Shown here one piece after another: positions 1 through 7,314 of a stretch of DNA of 64,000 bases. The DNA is taken from positions 38,177-102,176 of the forward strand of contig NZ_KQ949042.1 in the NCBI RefSeq assembly GCF_001514285.1, in the 5' to 3' direction. Both the position numbers and the translations under genes were made by a program. This stretch comes from Streptomyces sp. DSM 15324 (lineage in GTDB: Bacteria; Actinomycetota; Actinomycetes; Streptomycetales; Streptomycetaceae). Position 1 is the first letter of the stretch. Every line of letters begins with the position of its first letter. Below the pieces are notes generated by a model. The model saw only the letters and a program-made list of their open reading frames with translations. It was not told where the DNA came from and searched no databases.

Positions 1-2
1 AG

Positions 3-248
3 GTCCTCGAACGCGTGCTCACCGGCACCCCGTTCGGCGAGTTCACCGATCCCCCGGGCCTCGCCCGGGCCGTCGCGGCCTCGTTCGTCGGGATCGAGCT
101 GTACGAAGGGGTCGACGCGGCCGGCGCCACCTCCGCGCTCGACGCGCTGCAGCAGCTCGGCCTCCTGGTCGCCGCGCTGGAGGAACTCGGCCCGGTGGCC
201 CAGCGGGCGGTGCGGCAGTACCTGCGGCGCGCGTCCGCACGGCGGTGA
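3..248 (+). CDS. TetR/AcrR-family regulator, C-terminal fragment (partial)
   Basis: Only the last 81 residues are present; the gene begins before the window. The visible part is an alpha-helical, ligand-binding-type C-terminus. It contains a FVGIELYEG segment, then a run of Leu/Ala helix-forming residues, and ends QYLRRASARR. That is the usual look of the TetR C-terminal dimerisation region. The helix-turn-helix part is off the edge, so the family call rests on the C-terminus alone. A strong hairpin follows five bases after the stop codon. Confidence 0.55.
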   Translation, partial: VLERVLTGTPFGEFTDPPGLARAVAASFVGIELYEGVDAAGATSALDALQQLGLLVAALEELGPVAQRAVRQYLRRASARR

Positions 249-252
249 GCCG

Positions 253-290
253 CCCCGCGGCCGCCCTTCACGGGGGGGGCGGCCGCGGGG
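253..290. terminator. Perfect 14-bp hairpin between convergent genes
   Basis: A perfect 14-base inverted repeat (253-266 with 277-290) encloses a 10-base loop. It sits between the end of the TetR-type gene and the end of the convergent gene at 301. There is no U-tract, as is common for Streptomyces terminators. It probably serves both strands. Confidence 0.7.
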
Positions 291-300
291 AGGGGGCCGC

Positions 301-594
301 TCAGTCGGCCAGGTGGCGCTCGACCGTCTCCACCTTCGACGTCAGACCGTCCGTCACTCCGGGGCGGATGTCGGCCTTGAGGACGAGGGAGACGCGCGGG
401 GCGCGTTGCTCCACGGCGGCCACGGCGCGCCGGACGACGTCCATGACCTCGTCCCAGTCCCCCTCCACGGAGGTGAACATGGCGTCGGTGCGGTGGGGCA
501 GGCCGGACGCGCGGACCACGCGGACGGCGTCGGCGACGTACTCGCCCACCTCCTCGCCGACGCCGAGCGGGGTGACGGAGAAGGCGACGATCAC
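301..594 (-). CDS. MTH1187/YkoF-type thiamine-binding-fold protein
   Basis: A 97-residue protein of the MTH1187 (UPF0045, COG0011) family, a ferredoxin-like fold associated with thiamine or pyrimidine binding. It has the expected N-terminal beta-strand (IVAFSVTPLG), the VGEYVADAV helix and the ADIRPG segment before the C-terminal helix. Its length matches the family. Start GTG at 594 overlaps the stop of the upstream gene by four bases (GTGA), so the two are translationally coupled. Members may act in thiamine-related sensing; no biochemical role can be read here. Confidence 0.8.
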   Translation of the reverse strand: MIVAFSVTPLGVGEEVGEYVADAVRVVRASGLPHRTDAMFTSVEGDWDEVMDVVRRAVAAVEQRAPRVSLVLKADIRPGVTDGLTSKVETVERHLAD

Positions 595-944
595 GCGTTC
601 ACCACGCCTTCCTTGCGGGCACGGGCGGCGAGGGCGGCGTCGACCGCGCTCTCGGCCTCGCGGCGCAGCCTGCGCTCGGCGAAGAAGCCGCCGGTCGGCA
701 GGACGGAGAGGACGAAGTAGAGGGCGGCCGTCCGCAGGGACCACTTGGCGCGGTTCCAGGCGTCCGCCCAGAACAGCACGTACAGGACGAACAGGATGCC
801 GTGGACCATGCCCATCACCGGCACCGCGTTGAAGTCCGTGGTCCGCTTCAGCACCGAGCAGACGAGCAGCAGCAGGAACGAGACGGCCTCCGGGGCGGAG
901 ACCAGTCGTAGGCGGCGGAGGGCGGAGGCGGTCTTCAGGTCCAC
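591..944 (-). CDS. DUF3817 small integral membrane protein
   Basis: A 117-residue protein with three hydrophobic segments (about residues 20-32, 42-60 and 73-88) and a charged, basic C-terminal tail rich in Arg/Glu/Ala. It matches the actinobacterial DUF3817 pattern (VSAPEAVSFLLLL near the start, then GMVHGILFVLYVL). The GTG start at 944 has a GAAGGTGA-type ribosome site just upstream. It is first in a two-gene operon with the thiamine-binding-fold protein. The function of the family is unknown. Confidence 0.75.
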   Translation of the reverse strand: MDLKTASALRRLRLVSAPEAVSFLLLLVCSVLKRTTDFNAVPVMGMVHGILFVLYVLFWADAWNRAKWSLRTAALYFVLSVLPTGGFFAERRLRREAESAVDAALAARARKEGVVNA

Positions 945-1145
945 GGGTCACCTTCGGGGGACATCAGGGGGACATCGGGGGGCTTCGGGGGGACTTCGGG
1001 TGGTTCAGGTCGGTCGGTTCGCTTGTGAACGCACGCACAAGGGTCCGTCCATTGTGGCAAACGGTCCCCCTAGGGGTGCGCTCAGGGTCGTTCTCCACCC
1101 ACAGGTGCTGTTCGGCGCACCCGCGGGGCCGCTACCTTTCGCAGC

Positions 1146-1784
1146 GTGGCGATGTTCCGACTGCAAGGCAGCAAGGTGCTCGCCGTCGACATGACCGGGG
1201 ACGCCGTGAAGGCGAAGAACGGCTCGATGGTCGCGTACGACGGTCAGATGGCCTTCAAGAAGCTCAGTGGCGGCGGTGAGGGGATCCGGGGGATGGTGAC
1301 CCGGCGGCTCACCGGCGAACAGATGACCGTGATGGAGGTGAGAGGACAGGGGACGTGCTGGTTCGCCGACCGCGCCTCCGAGATCAACCTCGTCAGCCTC
1401 CAGGGGGACACGTTGTTCGTGGAGTCGAGCAATCTGCTCGCGACGGACGCGGGCCTGCGGACGGGGACGAGTTTCACCGGCCTGCGCGGCGCCTCCCAGG
1501 GCAACGGGCTGTTCACCACGACGGTGGAGGGGCACGGCCAGGCGGCCATCACCTCCGACGGACCGGCCGTCGTGCTGCGGGTCAGCCCGCAGTACCCGCT
1601 GACCGTCGACCCGGGCGCGTACATCGCCCACCAGGGGAACGTCCGTCAGTCCTTCCAGTCCGGTGTGACGTTCCGCACGTTCCTGGGTGAGGGCGGCGGC
1701 GAGGCCTTCCAGATCCGCTTCGAGGGGGACGGCCTGGTGTACGTCCAGCCGAGCGAGCGCAACACGATCGCGGGGGACGTCTGA
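1146..1784 (+). CDS. AIM24-family protein (copy 1)
   Basis: A 212-residue beta-rich protein of the AIM24 / TIGR00266 family, named after a yeast mitochondrial biogenesis factor. Visible family features are the opening FRLQGSK strand, the KNGSMVAYDG turn, repeated GLFTTTVEGHGQA-type strands and a C-terminal GEAFQIRFEGDGLVYVQ strand. Translation may start at GTG 1146 or at ATG 1152. First of three adjacent paralogues separated by 1 base or overlapping, so one operon. Cargo and function in actinobacteria are unknown. Confidence 0.8.
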   Translation: MAMFRLQGSKVLAVDMTGDAVKAKNGSMVAYDGQMAFKKLSGGGEGIRGMVTRRLTGEQMTVMEVRGQGTCWFADRASEINLVSLQGDTLFVESSNLLATDAGLRTGTSFTGLRGASQGNGLFTTTVEGHGQAAITSDGPAVVLRVSPQYPLTVDPGAYIAHQGNVRQSFQSGVTFRTFLGEGGGEAFQIRFEGDGLVYVQPSERNTIAGDV

Positions 1785-1785
1785 G

Positions 1786-2436
1786 GTGACCTTCCGAGAG
1801 CTCAACTCCAAGATGATCGAGGCGACGGTCGTGCCGGGGCAGCGGCTGTTCAGTCAGCGCGGCGCCATGCTGGCGTACCGCGGCGAGGTCTCCTTCACCC
1901 CCAACCTGCAGGGCGGTCAGGGCGGTGTGATGTCCATGATCGGCAGACGGCTGGCCAACGAGGACACCCCGCTGATGACGGTCGAGGGCAGCGGCACGGT
2001 CTTCTTCGGGCACGGCGGCCACCACGTCCAGGTCATCCGGCTCACCGGCGACACCCTGTACGTCGAGGCGGACCGCCTGCTCGCCTTCGAGGGCACCCTC
2101 CAGCAGGGCACGATGTTCCTGGGCTCGCAGGGCGGCGTCATGGGCATGGTGCGCGGGCAGATCAGCGGCCAGGGCCTGTTCACCACCACCCTCAAGGGGC
2201 ACGGCGCGGTCGCCGTGATGGCCCACGGCGGGGTCTTCGAGATCCCGATCACCCCACAGCGTCCCGTCCATGTCGATCCGCAGGCCTACGTCGCCCATCA
2301 CGGCGACGTCCGCAACAAGCTGTCGACGGCGCTCGGCTGGCGGGACATGGTGGGGCGCGGTTCCGGCGAGGCGTTCCAGCTGGAGCTCAGCGGCAGCGGT
2401 GCGGTGTTCGTCCAGGCGTCGGAGGAGAAGCTGTGA
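1786..2436 (+). CDS. AIM24-family protein (copy 2)
   Basis: A 216-residue paralogue of the preceding gene, starting at GTG one base after its stop codon. It keeps the family strands (RGAMLAYRGEV, GQGLFTTTLKGHG, a C-terminal GEAFQLELSGSGAVFVQ) and glycine-rich turns such as GSQGGVMGMV. Similarity to copy 1 is clear by eye along the whole length, so the pair came from tandem duplication. The three copies may form a hetero-oligomer, which is only inference. Confidence 0.8.
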   Translation: MTFRELNSKMIEATVVPGQRLFSQRGAMLAYRGEVSFTPNLQGGQGGVMSMIGRRLANEDTPLMTVEGSGTVFFGHGGHHVQVIRLTGDTLYVEADRLLAFEGTLQQGTMFLGSQGGVMGMVRGQISGQGLFTTTLKGHGAVAVMAHGGVFEIPITPQRPVHVDPQAYVAHHGDVRNKLSTALGWRDMVGRGSGEAFQLELSGSGAVFVQASEEKL

Positions 2437-3248
2437 GCCACCACCCGGGCATGGGCCCCGCCGGCCCCACCGTGTACGACCCGATGACCCTCCCGGTCGA
2501 CGACAACGTCAACCACTACACCTTCTGCGTGGAACTGAAGGGGAGCCAGTGGTTCCTCCAGAAGGGGAAGATGATCGCCTACTACGGGTCGATCGATTTC
2601 AACGGCATCGGGCACGGCCGGCTGGACCGGCTGGTGCGCACCTCGTTCCATTCGCCTCTGCACGCGAGCGACTGGGTCGTGGCGGAGGGCTCGGGCAAGA
2701 TGCTCCTCGCCGACCGGGCCTTCGACGTGAACTCGTACGACCTGGACGACGGCAACCTGACCATTCGCTCGGGCAATCTGCTTGCTTTTCAGCCAACTCT
2801 GTCCCTCAAGCAGTCGATCGTGCCGGGATTTCTCACGCTGATCGGAACCGGAAAGTTCGTGGCCGCATCCAACGGCCCGGTGGTGTTCATGGAACCTCCC
2901 CTCCGGGTGGATCCCCAGGCACTCGTCGGCTGGGCCGACTGCCCCTCCCCGTGCCATCACTACGACCACGGGTACATGACGGGTGTCATGGGCGGTCTAC
3001 GTGCGCTGACGGGCCTCGGCGGGGCCTCCGGGGAAGAGCACCAGTTCGAGTTCGTCGGCGCCGGCACGGTGCTGCTGCAGTCGACCGAGACCCTCATGGC
3101 GGAGCAGGCCACGGGGACCGTTCCGCACGAGCCGGGGGTACCCGGAGGGGGCGGAATGCCCGGCGTCCCGGGTGGGCACGGCGGTCAGAGCGGTGTACCG
3201 CGCCTTCCCGGACAGCTGGGTGATCTCCAGCGTCGCTTCGGGCTGTGA
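2433..3248 (+). CDS. AIM24-family protein (copy 3) with Gly/Pro-rich tail
   Basis: A 271-residue, more divergent third AIM24 paralogue whose GTG start overlaps copy 2 by four bases. The core (about residues 25-220) has the FLQKGKMIAYYGSI strand and the GSGKMLLADRAF and EHQFEFVGAGTVLLQ segments. Unlike copies 1 and 2 it carries a CPSPCHHYDHG insert, a possible metal-binding cluster, and a 45-residue Gly/Pro-rich C-terminal tail. The first ~20 residues are also an extension. Such additions suggest a different position or partner in a shared complex. Confidence 0.78.
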   Translation: MSHHPGMGPAGPTVYDPMTLPVDDNVNHYTFCVELKGSQWFLQKGKMIAYYGSIDFNGIGHGRLDRLVRTSFHSPLHASDWVVAEGSGKMLLADRAFDVNSYDLDDGNLTIRSGNLLAFQPTLSLKQSIVPGFLTLIGTGKFVAASNGPVVFMEPPLRVDPQALVGWADCPSPCHHYDHGYMTGVMGGLRALTGLGGASGEEHQFEFVGAGTVLLQSTETLMAEQATGTVPHEPGVPGGGGMPGVPGGHGGQSGVPRLPGQLGDLQRRFGL

Positions 3249-3340
3249 GCGGTAGTCTGCGGAGTGTGACATCGAACGCGTGCGCACCGTCACACCACCC
3301 TCGCTAGTTCGCCTTTCAACATTTTAGGTAGACTTCACAT

Positions 3341-3817
3341 ATGGAGACCGAAACGGCCACGCGCTGGCTGACCGATGCGGAGCAGTGCGCCTGGCGCACC
3401 CACCTGGAGGTCAACAGGCTGTTGACGTACCAGCTCGAGAAGGACCTGCAGCCGTTCGGCCTGACCATGAACGACTACGAGATCCTGGTGAACCTCTCCG
3501 AGTCGGAGGACGTCCGGATGCGGATGAGCGACCTCGCGTCCGCCACCCTCCAGTCCAAGAGCCGTCTCTCGCACCAGATCACCCGCATGGAGAACGCGAA
3601 CCTGGTCCGGCGCGAGAACTGCGAGTCCGACCGTCGCGGGCTCTACGCGGTCCTGACCGAGCACGGCATGGAGACCATGATGAAGGTCGCCCCGCACCAT
3701 GTGTCATCCGTGCGGCGGCACTTCATCGACCTCCTCACCCCCGAGGCCCTCGCGGACCTCGACACGTCCCTGAAGCCGATCGCGGAGCACCTGCGCGGTC
3801 AGCGGGGACGCCCGTAA
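3341..3817 (+). CDS. MarR-family transcriptional regulator
   Basis: A 158-residue protein with the winged-helix layout of MarR: an N-terminal dimerisation helix (RTHLEVNRLLTYQLEKDL), the NDYEILVNLSESED helix, a recognition region (SDLASATLQSKSRLSHQITRME), the wing (RRENCESDRRGLYAVLTEHG) and C-terminal helices. The ATG is preceded by an unusually AT-rich stretch (3310-3338), likely its promoter and perhaps an autoregulatory site. A hairpin follows at 3831. No dedicated target gene is next to it. Confidence 0.85.
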   Translation: METETATRWLTDAEQCAWRTHLEVNRLLTYQLEKDLQPFGLTMNDYEILVNLSESEDVRMRMSDLASATLQSKSRLSHQITRMENANLVRRENCESDRRGLYAVLTEHGMETMMKVAPHHVSSVRRHFIDLLTPEALADLDTSLKPIAEHLRGQRGRP

Positions 3818-3830
3818 CCACCCGCGCGAC

Positions 3831-3871
3831 CGCCGGGCGGAGCCCGGACAGGGACGAAGCTCCGCCCGGCG
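3831..3871 (+). terminator. 13-bp hairpin after the marR-type gene
   Basis: A perfect 13-base inverted repeat (3831-3843 with 3859-3871) with a 15-base loop begins 13 bases after the stop codon. It is a likely factor-independent terminator without a U-tract. Confidence 0.65.
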
Positions 3872-4273
3872 GCGTTCGTCCGCGTTGACGGCCACGACGA
3901 CGGCAGCCGGGAGACGGCACCGGGTGCCACTTCGGCGGCGCACAGGGCCAGTCCGAGTCCCGCCGTGAGCAGCGGCAGCCGTCAGCCGGGCGCGTCGCGC
4001 CAGGGCACGGCTCCGTGCGCCGGGGAGGTCACGAGGGCGGCCGTCCTCGCGTCCATCAGGAACGCGCCCATCAGGAACGCGCGAGCAGGGCCCGGCGACG
4101 AAGAGAAGTGCTCGGCGACGCCGTCGAGGCAGTGGGCGCGTCGGAGCAGCCCCGCGGAGCGCCCGGCAGGGGCTGCCCGGGCAGCGTGAAGACGGCGGTA
4201 CCGCCGAACAGGGCCGGCACCCCTCGGCCACGGTGGACGAGCCCGAGCAGGGCGGCGCCCGCGTGACGAGGGC
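3872..4273. other. Gene-poor, apparently degraded interval
   Basis: No convincing complete gene is present. Minus-strand reading of 4000-4260 gives short hydrophobic, protein-like stretches in more than one frame, interrupted by stops. One contains a direct duplication encoding FLMGAFLM at about 4050-4085. This looks like the remnant of a membrane or metabolic gene downstream of meaB, but no family can be named. Confidence 0.35.
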
Positions 4274-5230
4274 TCAGCTCGCGGTGAGGCCCGCGATCAG
4301 GGTGTCCGCCGCGCGGTAGGGGTCCAGTTCGCCCGCGACGATCCGGTCGGCCAGGGCGCCGAGGCGGTGGTCGCCGTGCAGGTCGCCGATACGTCGGCGC
4401 AGGGCCGTGACGGCGATCGTCTCGACCTCGTGGGCGGCGCGGGCACGGCGGCGCTCGGTGAGGACGCCGTGCTCCTCCATCCAGGCCCGGTGCTTCTCCA
4501 GGGCCTCGACCACCTCGTCGACGCCCTCGGCCCGGGAGGCCACCGTCTTGACGATCGGCGGGCGCCACTCCCCGGGCCTGCGGGGCTGGCCGAGGCCCAG
4601 CATGTGGTTCAGTTCCCGGGCGGTGGCGTCGGCGCCGTCCCGGTCGGCCTTGTTGACGACGTACACGTCGCCGATCTCCAGGATGCCGGCCTTGGCCGCC
4701 TGGATGCCGTCGCCCATGCCGGGGGCGAGCAGGACGACGCTGGTGTCCGCCTGGGAGGCGATCTCGACCTCCGACTGGCCGACGCCGACCGTCTCGACCA
4801 GGATCACCTCGCAGCCCGCTGCGTCCAGCACCCGGATCGCCTGCGGGGCGGACCAGGCGAGGCCGCCCAGATGACCCCGGGTGGCCATGGAGCGGATGTA
4901 GACGCCGGGGTCCGAGGCGTGGTCGGCCATCCGGACCCGGTCGCCGAGCAGGGCGCCGCCGGAGAACGGCGACGACGGGTCGACGGCCAGGACGCCGACC
5001 CGCCGGCCCTGTCGGCGGTACGCCGTCACCAGCGCGGACGTCGAGGTGGACTTGCCGACGCCCGGGGAACCGGTGAGGCCCACGACGTAGGCGTTGCCGG
5101 TGAGCGGAGCCAGGGCCGCCATGACCTCGCGGAGCTGCGGGGACGCCCCCTCCACCAGGGAGATCAGCCGGGCCACGGCCCTGGGTCGGCCTTCCCTGGC
5201 CTGGGCGACCAGCGAGGGGACGTCCTGCAT
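4274..5230 (-). CDS. meaB: MeaB-type G3E GTPase, methylmalonyl-CoA mutase chaperone
   Basis: A 318-residue MeaB/ArgK-family GTPase. It shows the P-loop GSPGVGKST, a Walker-B-like VDPSSPFSGG with GDRVRM, the ETVGVGQSEVEI switch region and the NKAD guanine-specificity motif. The C-terminal helices are those used for dimerisation. MeaB protects adenosylcobalamin-dependent methylmalonyl-CoA mutase and gates cofactor loading. The ATG at 5230 is chosen because the family begins close to this point. The thiolase lies 47 bases upstream on the same strand and the epimerase is divergent, so the locus serves methylmalonyl-CoA interconversion. The mutase itself is not in the window. Confidence 0.92.
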   Translation of the reverse strand: MQDVPSLVAQAREGRPRAVARLISLVEGASPQLREVMAALAPLTGNAYVVGLTGSPGVGKSTSTSALVTAYRRQGRRVGVLAVDPSSPFSGGALLGDRVRMADHASDPGVYIRSMATRGHLGGLAWSAPQAIRVLDAAGCEVILVETVGVGQSEVEIASQADTSVVLLAPGMGDGIQAAKAGILEIGDVYVVNKADRDGADATARELNHMLGLGQPRRPGEWRPPIVKTVASRAEGVDEVVEALEKHRAWMEEHGVLTERRRARAAHEVETIAVTALRRRIGDLHGDHRLGALADRIVAGELDPYRAADTLIAGLTAS

Positions 5231-5277
5231 CAAAGCTCCGTTCCGAAGGGGGTCTACCGCGTGCCCGGGCCGCGGGC

Positions 5278-6489
5278 TCAGGCCTTGGGCACGCGCACGA
5301 TCAGCGCGTCGCCCTGGCCACCGCCGCCGCACAGCGCGGCCGCTCCGACACCGCCGCCGCGCCGCTTGAGCTCCAGGGCGAGGTGCAGCACGAGCCGGGC
5401 GCCGGACATGCCGATCGGGTGGCCGAGGGCGATCGCACCCCCGTTGACGTTCACCTTTTCCGTGGACACGCCGAGGTCCTTCATTGACTGGACCGCGACC
5501 GCGGCGAAGGCCTCGTTGATCTCGATGAGGTCGAGGTCGGCGACGCCGAGGCCCTCCTTCGCGAGGGCGTGCGTGATGGCGTTGGAGGGCTGGGACTGGA
5601 GCGAGTTGTCCGGGCCGGCCACATTGCCGTGGGCGCCGATCTCGGCGATCCAGGCGAGCCCCAGCTCCTCGGCCCTGGCCTTGCTCATCACGACAACCGC
5701 GGCTGCGCCGTCGGAGATCTGGGAGGAGGAGCCGGCGGTGATCGTGCCGTCCTTGGTGAAGGCCGGACGCAGCTTGCCCAGGGACTCGGCGGTGGTGTCG
5801 CCGCGGATGCCCTCGTCCTTGCTGAAGACCACCGGCTCGCCCTTGCGCTGCGGGATCTCGACCGGGGTGATCTCGGCCTCGAAGATCCCGTTCTTCTGCG
5901 CGGCGGCGGCCCGCTGGTGGGACAGCGCGGCGATCTCGTCCTGCTCGGGGCGCTGGATGCCGAGGCGCGTGTTGTGCTTCTCCGTGGACTCGCCCATGGC
6001 GATGTTCTCGAAGGCGTCCGTGAGACCGTCGTACGCCATGGCGTCGAGCATCTCGATCGCGCCGTACTTGTAGCCCTCGCGGGACTTCGGCAGGAGGTGG
6101 GGGGCGTTGGTCATGGACTCCTGGCCGCCCGCGACGACCACGTCGAACTCACCCGCGCGGATCAGCTGGTCGGCCAGCGCGATCGCGTCGAGGCCGGACA
6201 GGCACACCTTGTTGATGGTGAGCGCCGGGACGTTCATCGGGATGCCGGCCTTGACGGCGGCCTGACGGGCCGGGATCTGGCCCGCGCCGGCCTGGAGCAC
6301 CTGGCCCATGATCACGTACTGCACCTGGTCGCCGCCGATCCCGGCGCGGTCCAGCGCGGCCTTGATCGCGAAGCCGCCGAGGTCGGCTCCGGAGAAGGAC
6401 TTCAGCGAGCCCAGCAGCCGCCCCATGGGCGTGCGCGCGCCCGCGACGATCACCGAGGTCCTGCTGTTCGTTCCAGTAGATCCAGTCAT
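5278..6489 (-). CDS. Acetyl-CoA C-acetyltransferase (thiolase)
   Basis: A 403-residue thiolase, the usual length for the biosynthetic/degradative acetyl-CoA acetyltransferase family. The nucleophilic Cys96 lies in NKVCLSGL, the His of GHPIGMSGAR is present, and the second catalytic Cys is in CGGGGQG close to the C-terminus. It condenses two acetyl-CoA to acetoacetyl-CoA or runs in reverse. It is co-oriented with meaB, probably in one transcript, and divergent from the epimerase. It could feed acetoacetyl-CoA into the ethylmalonyl-CoA route that supplies polyketide extender units (inference). Confidence 0.93.
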   Translation of the reverse strand: MTGSTGTNSRTSVIVAGARTPMGRLLGSLKSFSGADLGGFAIKAALDRAGIGGDQVQYVIMGQVLQAGAGQIPARQAAVKAGIPMNVPALTINKVCLSGLDAIALADQLIRAGEFDVVVAGGQESMTNAPHLLPKSREGYKYGAIEMLDAMAYDGLTDAFENIAMGESTEKHNTRLGIQRPEQDEIAALSHQRAAAAQKNGIFEAEITPVEIPQRKGEPVVFSKDEGIRGDTTAESLGKLRPAFTKDGTITAGSSSQISDGAAAVVVMSKARAEELGLAWIAEIGAHGNVAGPDNSLQSQPSNAITHALAKEGLGVADLDLIEINEAFAAVAVQSMKDLGVSTEKVNVNGGAIALGHPIGMSGARLVLHLALELKRRGGGVGAAALCGGGGQGDALIVRVPKA

Positions 6490-6640
6490 GAGCTGCGATT
6501 CCCCTTACCGGCCTGCACGCGCCGAGGAGTGAACGAGGGTTTACTTCGAATGTACTGAGTGGCACTCCGTGCCGTCATCCGCCCTTCAGTGTGATCGCGC
6601 GCACGTTGCGTAACCACCTCCGCCGCGCTCCACTAACACC

Positions 6641-7081
6641 ATGCTGACGCGAATCGACCACATCGGGATCGCCTGTCACGACCTCGACGCGACCGTCGAG
6701 TTCTACCGCTCCACGTACGGCTTCGAGGTGTTCCACTCGGAGGTCAACGAGGAGCAGGGTGTCCGGGAAGCCATGCTCAAGATCAACGAGACCTCCGACG
6801 GCGGCGCCTCCTACCTGCAGCTCCTGGAGCCGACCCGCCCGGACTCCACCGTCGCCAAGTGGCTCGACAAGAACGGCGAGGGCGTCCACCACATCGCTTT
6901 CGGTACGGCGGATGTGGACGCGGAGGCCGCGGACGTCCGCTCCAAGGGCGTACGCGTTCTGTACGAAGAGCCGCGACGCGGCTCCATGGGGTCACGAATC
7001 ACCTTCCTGCACCCCAAGGATTGCCACGGAGTACTGACAGAACTGGTCACTTCGGCACCTGTTGAGTCACCTGAGCACTGA
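6641..7081 (+). CDS. mce: Methylmalonyl-CoA epimerase
   Basis: A 146-residue vicinal-oxygen-chelate protein. The metal-binding His7 (RIDHIGIA), the His pair in GVHHIAF and the C-terminal Glu in GVLTELV are in the positions expected for methylmalonyl-CoA epimerase. It interconverts (2R)- and (2S)-methylmalonyl-CoA. The (2S) form is the extender used by methylmalonyl-specific PKS modules such as the one at 56.5-61.3 kb. Divergent from the thiolase across a 151-base region holding both promoters. Confidence 0.92.
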   Translation: MLTRIDHIGIACHDLDATVEFYRSTYGFEVFHSEVNEEQGVREAMLKINETSDGGASYLQLLEPTRPDSTVAKWLDKNGEGVHHIAFGTADVDAEAADVRSKGVRVLYEEPRRGSMGSRITFLHPKDCHGVLTELVTSAPVESPEH

Positions 7082-7314
7082 CCCTCGTACATATGGGCCG
7101 GTAGGGTTGGGGGCGGTCGTCGCTCCACCAGGGCGGCCGGTCCTGCTGCCTTGGACGGCGGGACGTTGCCGGGGTCCGGGTTTCGGGGGACGAGCGTCGG
7201 GGCAGCAGCCCATGCTCCGTCGTTGATCTGACACCATTCCCCGGGGGCCCCGTTCGGCGGATGGACGGGAGCTCGTTCGGCAAGCTTGCGACCAGGGACG
7301 GATGGGACCGCGCA

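Noticed and set aside
3872..4273. Several overlapping open frames of 80-170 codons on both strands
   Set aside because: They have arginine/proline-biased compositions typical of shadow frames in high-GC DNA, no start with a good ribosome site and no recognisable motif; only a decayed remnant is plausible.
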